This document shows, piece after piece, positions 29,885 through 39,080 of a DNA stretch of 44,376 bases. Numbering within the stretch: the stretch's first letter is position 1; every line of letters begins with the position of its first letter. Source of the DNA: CAG-841 sp963656825 (GTDB lineage: Bacteria > Bacillota > Clostridia > Oscillospirales > CAG-272); NCBI GenBank assembly GCA_963656825.1, contig CAVKJG010000011.1, forward strand, positions 1-44,376. Direction: 5' to 3'. Made by a program: the position numbers and the translations under genes. Below the pieces are notes generated by a model that was not told where the DNA came from, searched no databases, and saw only the letters and a program-made list of their open reading frames with translations.

Positions 29885-31456
29885 TTAATTATCCTCCGTA
29901 TCTATCAGATCATTTATAGGCATTCTTTTTTCATTTGCTTCGGCTTTGGAAAAAATAATATTCGCAGGCGTTACGGTTCTGCCGAGTGCCAAGCCCGCGA
30001 CGGAAGCTATCAGTGCTCTGCGTTCGTCTGTCGAAAGCATATCCTTTGCAAACTCGCTTGGACATTTTATATAAAGCCTTTCGCTTTCGTCGGTAAAGGC
30101 AAAGGTTTCCTTCAGAAACGATCCTACCGATATATCCTTCTGCTCCGCTTTGCGAATTATTTCTGCCCAGTTGCGAACGCTTTTCTGCGCGTTTTTATTA
30201 TTTTCAAAGGGCGCCGCCTCCGCTTTTTTCAAAAGCGTTCCGTTCTCCGTCGCAGATGATATTTTATCGCTTTTTTCCGTTTTTTCGGGCGACGGAGAAC
30301 GCCGCTCCGGCTCTGCCGGAGCCGGCGGCGCCTTGACCGCACCTTCTTCGAGCGCAGAAATGCGCGCAATAAGCGAAGACATACTTTCGTCAAGCGACGG
30401 ATCGCAAACCTTTACAAGCGCCATTTCGGCATAAAGCTTGGCGCCGGAAGGCAGCTTTGACATATCGCCTTCGGCGTTCGTGAAAACTTCAAGTATGTGC
30501 AGTATTTCAGCGACTGTAAAACGCTCTGCCGAGCGCGCCGCAAGTATATCACAGGAATAATTTCCGCGAGTAGCTATATAAAGCATCATATCGCGGCAGA
30601 AAGAAATAAGCTCACGCCAGAAAACCGCTATATCTCTTGACGAAGCATATACCTCGTCAAGCTTTTCAAGCGCGCCGGATATATCTTTTTCCGAAATTCT
30701 GTCACAGATTCCCGAAAGCAGCTCGAGCGGACTCGCTCCGAGCAACGCTATCGAATTTTTAAGCGTTATTTCATTTCCTCCGCCCGCACAGTATTCAAGC
30801 ATATTGAGCGCGTCGCGAAAGCCTCCCTGCGAAAGCCTTGCTATAAGCTCAAGCGAGCCTTCGTCCGCCTTTATTCCCTCTCCGGCGCAGACGGTTTTCA
30901 TCCTTGAAATTATAGCGCCCGGAGCTACTCTTCTGAAATCGAAGCGCTGACAGCGCGAAAGCACCGTTGCGGGAATTTTCTGAAGCTCGGTTGTCGCAAG
31001 TATGAAAATAACGTGAGACGGCGGTTCTTCAAGCGTTTTGAGAAGCGCATTGAACGCACTCGGCGAAAGCATATGAACCTCGTCTATAATATAAACTCTG
31101 TATTTTAAGTCCGCAGGCGTATATACGACGCTGTCACGAAGATCACGGATATTATCGACGCCGTTGTTGCTTGCCGCGTCCATTTCAATGACATCCGTCG
31201 CCGTGCCTTCGGCAATCGAAATACACGAATGACACTTCCCGCACGGATTTCCTCCGACGGGATGCTCGCAGTTTGCGGCTCTTGATATTATCTTTGCGCA
31301 GGTGGTTTTTCCCGTTCCTCTCGGACCGCAGAAAAGATACGCATGCGAAAGCTTTCCGTTTTCGACCTCGCTTTTAAGTATAGAGGTAATATGCTCCTGA
31401 CCGTAAACGTCGTCAAATGTTGACGGTCGCCATTTTCTGTAAAGCGCCTGATACAT
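29885..31456 (-). CDS. dnaX: DNA polymerase III subunit gamma/tau
   Basis: 523 residues. It begins MYQALYRKWRPSTFDDVYGQ, with Walker A GPRGTGKTT, a four-Cys zinc module (CEHPVGGNPCGKCHSC), Walker B IIDEVHMLS and sensor SRCQRF. Domain III extends to ~360, followed by a Pro/Glu/Ser-rich linker and a short C-terminal domain. It is the clamp-loader ATPase that also binds the polymerase. The start is fixed at ATG 31456 by GGAGG; a longer in-frame reading would enter the SRP RNA gene. No programmed-frameshift A-run is obvious. Confidence 0.95.
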   Translation of the reverse strand: MYQALYRKWRPSTFDDVYGQEHITSILKSEVENGKLSHAYLFCGPRGTGKTTCAKIISRAANCEHPVGGNPCGKCHSCISIAEGTATDVIEMDAASNNGVDNIRDLRDSVVYTPADLKYRVYIIDEVHMLSPSAFNALLKTLEEPPSHVIFILATTELQKIPATVLSRCQRFDFRRVAPGAIISRMKTVCAGEGIKADEGSLELIARLSQGGFRDALNMLEYCAGGGNEITLKNSIALLGASPLELLSGICDRISEKDISGALEKLDEVYASSRDIAVFWRELISFCRDMMLYIATRGNYSCDILAARSAERFTVAEILHILEVFTNAEGDMSKLPSGAKLYAEMALVKVCDPSLDESMSSLIARISALEEGAVKAPPAPAEPERRSPSPEKTEKSDKISSATENGTLLKKAEAAPFENNKNAQKSVRNWAEIIRKAEQKDISVGSFLKETFAFTDESERLYIKCPSEFAKDMLSTDERRALIASVAGLALGRTVTPANIIFSKAEANEKRMPINDLIDTEDN

Positions 31457-31492
31457 AATTTTACCTCCGATATAAAAATAACGGGATACAAA

Positions 31493-31769
31493 ATCAGACC
31501 ATGCACCGCAGTTCGACTTGCGCTCACATGCGCCACCGCAGTCCTTGCTCGGGACAGGCTTCCTCGCGGCACATCCGAAAATCTCCTTAATGCTGCTTGG
31601 TTCCCCATCTGACATGGTTCAAAGCATCGGATTGCGCAAGACCCATCCTTCAACGCACGGGTGCTGCGGCGCAGACCACACAAGCACAAGCCTCATATAC
31701 GGGATCGCCCCTGCTGTAGCGGATTGCAGGTACAAGGCACCGCTGACTCCCCGGCCGGCATAGTCTGAT
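31493..31769 (-). ncRNA. ffs: SRP RNA, long Bacillus/Clostridium type
   Basis: About 277 nt. The ends pair perfectly: ATCAGACTATGC at the 5' end with GCATGGTCTGAT at the 3' end. The Alu domain has GCGGTGCCTTGTACCTGC and AATCCGCTACAGCAGG. The Ffh-binding domain has GAACCATGTCAGATGGGGAA and CCAAGCAGCAT. It forms the signal recognition particle with Ffh at 41902. Location upstream of dnaX is usual in Firmicutes. Confidence 0.93.
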
Positions 31770-31789
31770 TTTATATCTCGTTCCCCATT

Positions 31790-31818
31790 ATTATATCACA
31801 TAATCTTCATTTATGCAA
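31790..31818 (-). promoter_or_regulatory. SRP RNA promoter
   Basis: TTGCAT (31818-31813), 17 bp, TATAAT (31795-31790) on the minus strand, about 20 bp before the SRP RNA 5' end. The rest of 31819-31904 is A/T-rich with nothing recognised. Confidence 0.75.
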
Positions 31819-31904
31819 TATGATTTTTGCCAAAACTTTATACTTTTTTGTTTTCTGTTTTTCACAAAAAGAGAAAATACGTCGTTATGCGCAAAAACGG
31901 TTCG

Positions 31905-31936
31905 GGCGGTAAAAGCTTTTTCGGGCTTTTACCGCC
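31905..31936 (-). terminator. hairpin after pyk, probable terminator
   Basis: A GGCGGTAAAAG / CTTTTACCGCC stem of 11 bp. The following minus-strand sequence is only weakly T-rich (CGAACCGTTTTT), so efficiency is uncertain. Confidence 0.6.
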
Positions 31937-31964
31937 ACGCGCCCTGTCTTGCTCGGATGACCTT

Positions 31965-33392
31965 TCAGTCAAGCTCGCCTATCGTTTCGACCTTTATAAG
32001 ATTCGTATTTCCCGATTTTCCGTTTGTCATTCCGCCGGTAAGGACGATTCTGTCGCCGGGTTTTAATCCCATCTGCTTTTGAGCCGTCTGCATCGCATGA
32101 TAGAAAAGCACGTCGGTAGAATCAAAATGACGGCTCATAACAGGCGTAACCCCCCATGAAAGCGCAAGCTTATACCAGACCGCCTTCGTCGTCGCCATAC
32201 CTATTATATCGGTGGGAGCGCGGAAACGCGAAACCATACGCACCGTCATTCCGGACATTGACGAAACAACTATCGCCTTTGCGCCTATATCTATTGCCAT
32301 TCCGCAGGTCGCGTGCGATATTGCGTCGACAAGATTTTTTATTTTGAATTCGCTGTCACGGAAGCGCTTTGTATAGTCTATATGTTTTTCCGTTTCCTCC
32401 GCTATTTCGGACATCGTTTTTACAGCCTGAACGGGATATTTTCCGGCAGCCGATTCGCCCGAAAGCATCACAGCGCTCGAACCGTCGTAAACGGCGTTTG
32501 CAACGTCGGAAATTTCCGCTCTCGTCGGGCGCGGATTGTGTATCATGGATTCAAGCATTTCCGTAGCCGTGATAACTCTTTTTCCGAGCAGACGGCACTT
32601 TGTGATGATATATTTCTGCACCGCGGGAAGCTCCGTAAACGGTATCTCAACGCCGAGATCTCCTCTGCCTATCATAATTCCGTCGCATTCGCTGCATATT
32701 TCTTCTATATTTTCTATTCCTGTACGGTTTTCTATCTTTGCGATTATGTCAATACCCTCACCGCCGTTTTCGCGCAGGAACGTTTTGAGATCTATAAGGT
32801 CCTGCTTTCTCGATACAAACGACGCCGCAACAAAGCTCACCCCGTTTTTTATTCCGAAAAGGAGGTCGTCCTTGTCCTGCTCGCTCAGATACACCTGATT
32901 TTTAAGCACCTTGTTCGGAAAGCTCATGCTTTTCCTGTCCGAAAGCTCGCCCCCGACTATCGTTTTGCAGACGACATCCTCTCCGTCTGTTTTCGTAACC
33001 TCGAAAATTACAAGTCCGTTATTTACAAGCACCCTGTCGCCGACGGAAAGATCGCGCGCAAGATCGCCGTAATTTACCGAAACTATATGCTCGTCGCCCT
33101 CGACGTCGCGCGAGGTAAACGTGAATTCATCTCCGTCGGAAAGGGTCACCTTTGAATTTCTGAACGTTTTTATTCTGTATTCGGGGCCTTTTGTGTCAAG
33201 CATTATGGCTATTGGAAGTCCGAGCTTTTCCCTTACCTTTTTTATCATATTTATTTTTTCCTGATGGTCGGCGTGCGTACCGTGCGAGAAATTGAGTCTT
33301 GCGACGTTGAGTCCGGCAAGACACATTTCGGTAAATACTTTCTCGTCACTGCTGGCGGGACCTATGGTACATACTATTTTGGTTTTTCTCAT
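31965..33392 (-). CDS. pyk: pyruvate kinase
   Basis: 475 residues. It starts MRKTKIVCTIGPASS, with RLNFSHGTHADHQ, the K/Mg-binding MLDTKGPEYR, the catalytic MIGRGDLGVEIPF and TATEMLESMIHNPRPTRAE. The C-terminal allosteric domain is present (VSSMSGMTVRMVSRFRAP), and the extra PEP-utiliser-like domain of Bacillus enzymes is absent. It converts PEP and ADP to pyruvate and ATP. It is the last gene of the miaB-mutS-mutL-tgt-pyk run, 28 bp after tgt. Confidence 0.96.
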   Translation of the reverse strand: MRKTKIVCTIGPASSDEKVFTEMCLAGLNVARLNFSHGTHADHQEKINMIKKVREKLGLPIAIMLDTKGPEYRIKTFRNSKVTLSDGDEFTFTSRDVEGDEHIVSVNYGDLARDLSVGDRVLVNNGLVIFEVTKTDGEDVVCKTIVGGELSDRKSMSFPNKVLKNQVYLSEQDKDDLLFGIKNGVSFVAASFVSRKQDLIDLKTFLRENGGEGIDIIAKIENRTGIENIEEICSECDGIMIGRGDLGVEIPFTELPAVQKYIITKCRLLGKRVITATEMLESMIHNPRPTRAEISDVANAVYDGSSAVMLSGESAAGKYPVQAVKTMSEIAEETEKHIDYTKRFRDSEFKIKNLVDAISHATCGMAIDIGAKAIVVSSMSGMTVRMVSRFRAPTDIIGMATTKAVWYKLALSWGVTPVMSRHFDSTDVLFYHAMQTAQKQMGLKPGDRIVLTGGMTNGKSGNTNLIKVETIGELD

Positions 33393-33420
33393 TTTTTCTT
33401 CTCCGCTGAAAATTTAATTT

Positions 33421-34551
33421 TTATATTCTTCTTCCGAGTATCTCGCGGTACTTACGGTAAAAGGCTTCGTACTGCCCCGCGTCGATGGCGTCGCGTATTT
33501 TCTGCATAAGCTCATTGTAGAAATAAAGATTGTGCATCACGGCAAGACGCATGCCGAGCATTTCGTCGGCTTTGAGCAGGTGACGTATATAGCTTCTGCT
33601 GTGAAGTCTGCACGCGGGACATCCGCAATTTTCGTCTATCGGGAGCGGATCGCACTGATACTTGTTGTTGTTTAAGTTCATCGTGCCGTTCCATGTGAAA
33701 ATAAAGCCGTGACGGGCATTTCTCGAAGGCATAACGCAGTCGAAAAAGTCCACTCCGCGATAGACCGCCTCAAGAATATTGAGCGGCGTGCCGACTCCCA
33801 TAAGATAGCGCGGCTTGTCCTGCGGCATTTCCGGCTCGACATGCTCGATTATATCATACATAACCGAAGCTTCCTCTCCCACGGCAAGACCGCCTATCGC
33901 GTAGCCGTCAAGGTCAAGCTCTCGGATAGCCTTCATATGCTCTGTGCGCAGGTCGGGATATGTTCCGCCCTGATTTATTCCGAAAAGCATCTGATGCGGA
34001 TTTATCGTTTCTTCAAGAGAATTGAGCCTGTCCATTTCGGCTTTGCAGCGATAAAGCCAGCGCGTCGTTCTCTCTATCGAATTTTTCACATAATCGTAAG
34101 GCGAAGGATTTTCTATACATTCGTCAAACGCCATAGCAACAGTCGATGCCAGATGCGACTGAATACGCATCGACTCCTCCGGCCCCATAAAAATCCGCCT
34201 GCCGTCTATATGCGAAGCAAAGCTGACGCCCTCCTCCGTTATTTTGCGGAGCTGTGAAAGCGAAAAGACCTGAAAGCCGCCGCTGTCGGTAAGAACGGGT
34301 CTGTCCCAATTGAAGAATTTGCGTATTCCGCCCATTTTGTATATAACGTCGTCGCCCGGGCGCAGATGAAGATGATATGTGTTTGAAAGCTCGATCTGGC
34401 AACCGAGCTCATAAAGATCCTCCGTCGCGACTCCGCCCTTTATGGCGGCGGCTGTTCCGACATTCATAAACACGGGCGTCTGCGCCGTGCCGTGCACCGA
34501 TTCAAACACGCCTCTGCGCGCCGCGCCGTCTTTTTTTATTACCTTAAACAT
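33421..34551 (-). CDS. tgt: queuine/preQ1 tRNA-guanine transglycosylase
   Basis: A 376-residue TIM-barrel enzyme. LTDSGGFQVFSL holds the general acid/base Asp, GINQGGTYPDLR lies in the base pocket, and DCVMPSRNARHG holds the nucleophile Asp. The C-terminal zinc site is CGCPACRLHSRSYIRHL with a later HN. It exchanges G34 of tRNA-Asp, -Asn, -His and -Tyr for a queuosine precursor. It is 18 bp after mutL in the same operon. No queuosine synthesis genes are in the window. Confidence 0.96.
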   Translation of the reverse strand: MFKVIKKDGAARRGVFESVHGTAQTPVFMNVGTAAAIKGGVATEDLYELGCQIELSNTYHLHLRPGDDVIYKMGGIRKFFNWDRPVLTDSGGFQVFSLSQLRKITEEGVSFASHIDGRRIFMGPEESMRIQSHLASTVAMAFDECIENPSPYDYVKNSIERTTRWLYRCKAEMDRLNSLEETINPHQMLFGINQGGTYPDLRTEHMKAIRELDLDGYAIGGLAVGEEASVMYDIIEHVEPEMPQDKPRYLMGVGTPLNILEAVYRGVDFFDCVMPSRNARHGFIFTWNGTMNLNNNKYQCDPLPIDENCGCPACRLHSRSYIRHLLKADEMLGMRLAVMHNLYFYNELMQKIRDAIDAGQYEAFYRKYREILGRRI

Positions 34552-34569
34552 TTGTCCTTCCCCGATCTT

Positions 34570-36459
34570 TTATTTTATTCTGCCGAATCTTGCGTCAAGC
34601 TCGCGCTTTGCCATTTCATACGCCACAGGTCTGCCGTGCGGACAGCGCCGTATACAGTCGTAGCGGAAAAAGTTGTCGCATATCCATCTGATGTGCGCCT
34701 CGTCGTACCTTCTTCCGGCTTTTACCGAAGCCTTGCACGCGCTCTGATACAGCGCCCGCTCGAAATAGTTTCTGCTGTCGGCATAAAGGCTTCCGTCGCT
34801 TTCGGTAAGCGAGGTTATAAGCGAAAAGAAAAGCGATCTTCCCTCCGACACATCGAAATCGCACGGAACGCCGTAAAGCACCGCGCCTTTATCCTCAACC
34901 GAAAATTCAAAGCCTATGTCCGATATTTCCTTTTTATATTTTTCGCACGCTTCTCTTTCCTGCGGAGAAAGCGCAAACCTTTCTTCTATCATAAGAAGCT
35001 GCGTTTCGGGTTTTTGTCCTGATATCGCCGCTTTCATTTTCTCAAAGTTTATTCTTTCGTGGGCGGCGTGCTTGTCAAGCAGAAAAAGCCTCTCGCCCTC
35101 CTCGATTATCACATAGCAGTCGAACGCCTCGCCGAGTATTCTGTATTCCGGAACAGGCTGCGGCTCAAAGCCGGAAAGATTTGCGTCCGTGCTTGCCGAA
35201 GGCTTGGGAAGCTCCTCCTCAGGTTTAATTTTTTCAGGCTCAGCAGGCGAAGAAACCCTTTTCGGAAGCTCGACCGGCGCATATTCCTCGCTTTCGGATT
35301 TCTTTTCTTCGGATTTCGGCGCGACGTAAGGACGGTATTTCACCGCGAAAGCGTCGCCCAGCCTTGTCTGCTCGTGCTTTGGCGCGTCGGGAGATACGAA
35401 CGCCGATATTATTTTCAGCTTTTCCTCTGTCATCGGCTGCGGCTTTTTTTGCGTCAGCACGGAATTTTCAAGATTTCTTTCCAGCGCTCCGCGAACCGAA
35501 TAATATACCGCGTCAAAAATGCTCTTCTCGTCCGAAAACTTTACTTCAAGCTTTGCCGGATGTATGTTTACGTCAACGTATGCGGAATTCAGTCCTATAT
35601 TGAGTACGCATACGGGATATTTCCCTATCGGCGCAAACGAACGGAACGCCGCTTCAAGCGCCGAAGTAAGACTTATGTTTCTTACGCATCTGTTGTTTAT
35701 GAAAAATATCTGAAGCGCGCGGTTTCCTCTGACGTTATCGGGAGTTCCGACATAGCCGGAAACGCTTATGCCGCCGCTTTTTGAATTTATTTCGCAAAGC
35801 TTCGAGGCAAATTCTCTTCCGCAAACGGAATATATTGCGTTTTTAAGCTTTCCGTCGCCCATGGTGGCAAATCTCTGCTGTCCGTCCGCAATAAAACGGA
35901 ACGCAATCTCCGGATGCGAAAGCGCAAGCTTTTCCATAACCGAGGCGCACGCCGCGCCCTCGGCTGAATCCGATTTCAGAAATTTCAGTCTTGCCGGAGT
36001 CGTGCGGAAAAGTCCCTCGCATATTACCGTCGTGCCGTCGGGAAAGCCGCCCTCCTCCGCGCCTTCGAGCCTGCCGTAATCGACCGTGACCACAGTGCCC
36101 GATGAATCCTCTCTGCGCTTTGTCATTATGCGCGTATGAGTAACCGCGGTTATCGCCGCAAGCGCCTCGCCGCGAAAGCCGAGCGTCATAACTGAGGAAA
36201 GATCCTTTGCCGTCTTTATTTTGCTCGTGGCGTGACGGCGCACGCAGAGCACCGCATCCTCTCCCGTCATGCCTTTACCATCGTCTGTCACGCGCATAAA
36301 GGCGATGCCGCCGTTTTTTATCTCTGCGGTTATTGTTTTCGCTCCGGCGTCTATTGAATTTTCGCAAAGCTCCTTAAGCGCGGACGAAGGCTTGTCCACC
36401 ACCTCGCCCGCCGCTATAAGATTGGCTACGCTTATATCGAGAACATTTATTTCGGACAT
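34570..36459 (-). CDS. mutL: DNA mismatch repair protein MutL
   Basis: 629 residues. The GHKL ATPase N-terminus has IAAGEVVDKPSSALKELCEN, DDGKGM and GFRGEALAAI. A linker rich in Glu, Pro and Lys (~340-420) leads to the C-terminal dimerisation/endonuclease domain. The endonuclease motif is present as DKHAAHERINFE (canonical DQHA-x2-E-x4-E), with ACKASVKAG and CPHGRP. The protein is therefore a nicking MutL, as expected without MutH. It is encoded 11 bp after mutS. Confidence 0.95.
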   Translation of the reverse strand: MSEINVLDISVANLIAAGEVVDKPSSALKELCENSIDAGAKTITAEIKNGGIAFMRVTDDGKGMTGEDAVLCVRRHATSKIKTAKDLSSVMTLGFRGEALAAITAVTHTRIMTKRREDSSGTVVTVDYGRLEGAEEGGFPDGTTVICEGLFRTTPARLKFLKSDSAEGAACASVMEKLALSHPEIAFRFIADGQQRFATMGDGKLKNAIYSVCGREFASKLCEINSKSGGISVSGYVGTPDNVRGNRALQIFFINNRCVRNISLTSALEAAFRSFAPIGKYPVCVLNIGLNSAYVDVNIHPAKLEVKFSDEKSIFDAVYYSVRGALERNLENSVLTQKKPQPMTEEKLKIISAFVSPDAPKHEQTRLGDAFAVKYRPYVAPKSEEKKSESEEYAPVELPKRVSSPAEPEKIKPEEELPKPSASTDANLSGFEPQPVPEYRILGEAFDCYVIIEEGERLFLLDKHAAHERINFEKMKAAISGQKPETQLLMIEERFALSPQEREACEKYKKEISDIGFEFSVEDKGAVLYGVPCDFDVSEGRSLFFSLITSLTESDGSLYADSRNYFERALYQSACKASVKAGRRYDEAHIRWICDNFFRYDCIRRCPHGRPVAYEMAKRELDARFGRIK

Positions 36460-36470
36460 TTTTTATCCTT

Positions 36471-39062
36471 TCAGGAAAGCATTTTTTTCAGTTCGTAAAT
36501 AAGATTTATCGCTTCGAGCGGAGTAAGCGTGTTTATATCAACCGAGCGAAGCCTTTTGGCAACCTCGCCCTCGCTCATACTGTCAAAGCTGAGCGCAAAA
36601 TCGTCCTCCGAAGGCTCGGGTTTCTTTTCTTTCACACGAATTCCGCCCGCCTCAAGCGAAGAAAGTATCTCCTTTGCTCTTTTTGTAACCTCCTTCGGAA
36701 CGCCGGCAAGCTTTGCCACCTCTATTCCGTAGCTGTCGTCCGCCGCGCCGCGAACTATCTTGCGGAGGAAAACGATATCGTCGCCCTTTTTCTTTGCCGC
36801 TATGTTGTAATTTACTATTCCGTCAAACTCGTCCTCCATTGCGGTAAGCTCGTGATAATGTGTTGCGAAAAGTGTTTTCGCGCCTATCTTTTTCCCGAGA
36901 GTATATTCGGCGACGGCACGGGCAATGCTCATTCCGTCGAAGGTGCTTGTGCCTCTGCCGATCTCGTCGTAGATTATAAGACTGCGCTTTGTCGCGTGCG
37001 AAAGTATGTATGCCACCTCGCTCATTTCAAGCATAAAGGTCGATTGTCCCATTGCAAGATCGTCCGACGCGCCGACTCTTGTAAACAGCTTGTCTATAAC
37101 ACCTATACGCGCTTCCCTTGCCGGAACAAACGAGCCTATCTGCGCCATAAGGCATACGAGCGCCGTCTGACGCATATACGTCGATTTGCCCGCCATATTC
37201 GGACCTGTTATAAGCATAAAGCGGTTTTTGCCGCAGTCAAGATTTGTGTCGTTGGGGACAAAATATGCGTTTTTTGAAAACTGCTCCACAACAGGATGTC
37301 TGCCGTCCTTTATGATTATCTCGTCGCTGTATGTGACTTCGGGACGGCAATAGCCGTTGCGGCACGCGACCTCGGCAAGCGAACGGTAAACGTCAAGCTT
37401 TGCAAGCAAAAACGCCGTTTTCTGAATTCTGTGGACGTTTTCCGCAACCTTAAGTCTTATTTCGGTAAACAGCTGATATTCAAGCGCCTCTGTCTTGTCG
37501 GAAGCTCCGAGCATCTGCGCTTCCATGTCCTTCAGCTCTTCCGTTATGTATCTTTCGCCGTTTGCAAGCGTCTGCTTGCGGATAAACCTGTCCGGAACGC
37601 TTGCCGTAAACGATTTGGAAACCTCTATATAATATCCGAAAACGCGGTTGTATCCGACCTTAAGCGTTTTTATTCCGGTGGCTTTTTTCTCCGTTTCTTC
37701 AATGCGTTCTATCCAGCCCTTGCTGTCCGATATTATCGAGCGCAGATAATCTATATCCTTGTTGTAGCCGTCGCGTATGATGCCGCCCTCGCGCACCGAA
37801 AACGGCGGATCGTCCACTATCGCCTCCGAAATAAGCGCGCGGATATCTTCAAGCGTGTCAAGCTCGGAATATATCGACGAAAGCTCCTCGCACCTGCTTT
37901 CTTCAAGACAGGCTTTTATTTCTGGAAGCTTTTCCGCCGTCTGCGCGAGAGCGCGAAGATCCTTTCCTCCCGCCGAGCCGTACACGATTTTTGTCATTAT
38001 TCTTTCAAGGTCAAGCACTCCGCGCAGAGAATTTTCAAGCTCGCCGCGCATAACAACGTTTTCGCAAAGCTCTGCGACCGCGCTCTGACGGCGGTTTATC
38101 CCGTAAGGATTTGCAAGCGGAAAATCTATATAGTTTTTCAAAAGTCTTGCTCCCGCCGCGGTTTTTGTCTTGTCAAGCACCCACAAAAGCGTGCCGTGCT
38201 TTTCGCCCCTGCGCTGTGATTCGCACGTTTCAAGATTTCTGCGCGTGTTTATATCCATTTCAAGATACTGCCCCTCGCGGTAATAATTCAGCGAGCGAAG
38301 ATTTGAAAGATCGTTTTTCTGCGTTTCGAGCGCGTATGAAATAAGCGCTCCGACGGCTTTCAGCGCGGGGTCGTCTGTGCTGTCAAACTCCGACGGTATC
38401 GCCTCGCCTGCAAAACGGGTGCGCGCCTCCGCCTGCGCCGCCTCGCCCGAAAAGCGCTCCTGTTGATTTTCGTTTATCGTGCAGTAAAGTCTTTCGCGCA
38501 GGAACGTCTCCATTTCTCCGAGCGCGGATGCGGAGGTATTTATAACAAGCTCTCTCGGAGCGTAAACGCCTATTTCGCCGAAAAGCCTGTTCATTCTGTC
38601 CTCGCCGGAAAATTCGGTAGCCGCAAGACTTCCCGTCGATATATCCGCAAAGCTGACGCCGATGGCATCGTCGCCGAAATACACGGCACAAATATAATTA
38701 TTCTTCTTCTCGTCAAGAAGCGAAGACTCCGTAAGCGTTCCGGGCGTTATCATACGCACGACGTCGCGCTTTACTATTCCCTTTGCAAGCGAAGGATCTT
38801 CCATCTGTTCGCATATGGCGACCTTGTAGCCGTGCGCCACAAGCTTTCCTATATAGCCCTCCACCGCGTGATACGGAACTCCGCACATGGGCGCGCGCTC
38901 TTCCTCTCCGCAGTCGCGCCCCGTAAGCACAAGATCGAGCTCTTTTGAAGCAACCTTTGCGTCGTCGAAGAACATCTCGTAAAAATCTCCGAGACGGTAC
39001 ATAAGTATGTACTCTTTATATTTGTTTTTTATTTCAAAATATTGCTGCATCATCGGTGTCAT
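36471..39062 (-). CDS. mutS: DNA mismatch repair protein MutS
   Basis: 863 residues. The mismatch-binding domain has the Phe-x-Glu element in GDFYEMFFDDA, the lever and clamp regions are at ~260-560, and the ATPase has Walker A GPNMAGKSTYMRQ, the DLAMGQSTFMLEMSE loop, Walker B IIYDEIGRGTS and LFATHYHEL. The C-terminal tail (LRSVDINTLTPLEAINLIYE) is the beta-clamp/tetramer region. GAGG precedes the ATG. It lies 18 bp after miaB. Confidence 0.97.
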   Translation of the reverse strand: MTPMMQQYFEIKNKYKEYILMYRLGDFYEMFFDDAKVASKELDLVLTGRDCGEEERAPMCGVPYHAVEGYIGKLVAHGYKVAICEQMEDPSLAKGIVKRDVVRMITPGTLTESSLLDEKKNNYICAVYFGDDAIGVSFADISTGSLAATEFSGEDRMNRLFGEIGVYAPRELVINTSASALGEMETFLRERLYCTINENQQERFSGEAAQAEARTRFAGEAIPSEFDSTDDPALKAVGALISYALETQKNDLSNLRSLNYYREGQYLEMDINTRRNLETCESQRRGEKHGTLLWVLDKTKTAAGARLLKNYIDFPLANPYGINRRQSAVAELCENVVMRGELENSLRGVLDLERIMTKIVYGSAGGKDLRALAQTAEKLPEIKACLEESRCEELSSIYSELDTLEDIRALISEAIVDDPPFSVREGGIIRDGYNKDIDYLRSIISDSKGWIERIEETEKKATGIKTLKVGYNRVFGYYIEVSKSFTASVPDRFIRKQTLANGERYITEELKDMEAQMLGASDKTEALEYQLFTEIRLKVAENVHRIQKTAFLLAKLDVYRSLAEVACRNGYCRPEVTYSDEIIIKDGRHPVVEQFSKNAYFVPNDTNLDCGKNRFMLITGPNMAGKSTYMRQTALVCLMAQIGSFVPAREARIGVIDKLFTRVGASDDLAMGQSTFMLEMSEVAYILSHATKRSLIIYDEIGRGTSTFDGMSIARAVAEYTLGKKIGAKTLFATHYHELTAMEDEFDGIVNYNIAAKKKGDDIVFLRKIVRGAADDSYGIEVAKLAGVPKEVTKRAKEILSSLEAGGIRVKEKKPEPSEDDFALSFDSMSEGEVAKRLRSVDINTLTPLEAINLIYELKKMLS

Positions 39063-39080
39063 AATGATTTTTACCTCACT

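Noticed and set aside
31457..31615. N-terminal extension of DnaX to an ATG at 31615
   Set aside because: The extension would translate the SRP RNA gene; ATG 31456 has its own GGAGG and matches the family start.
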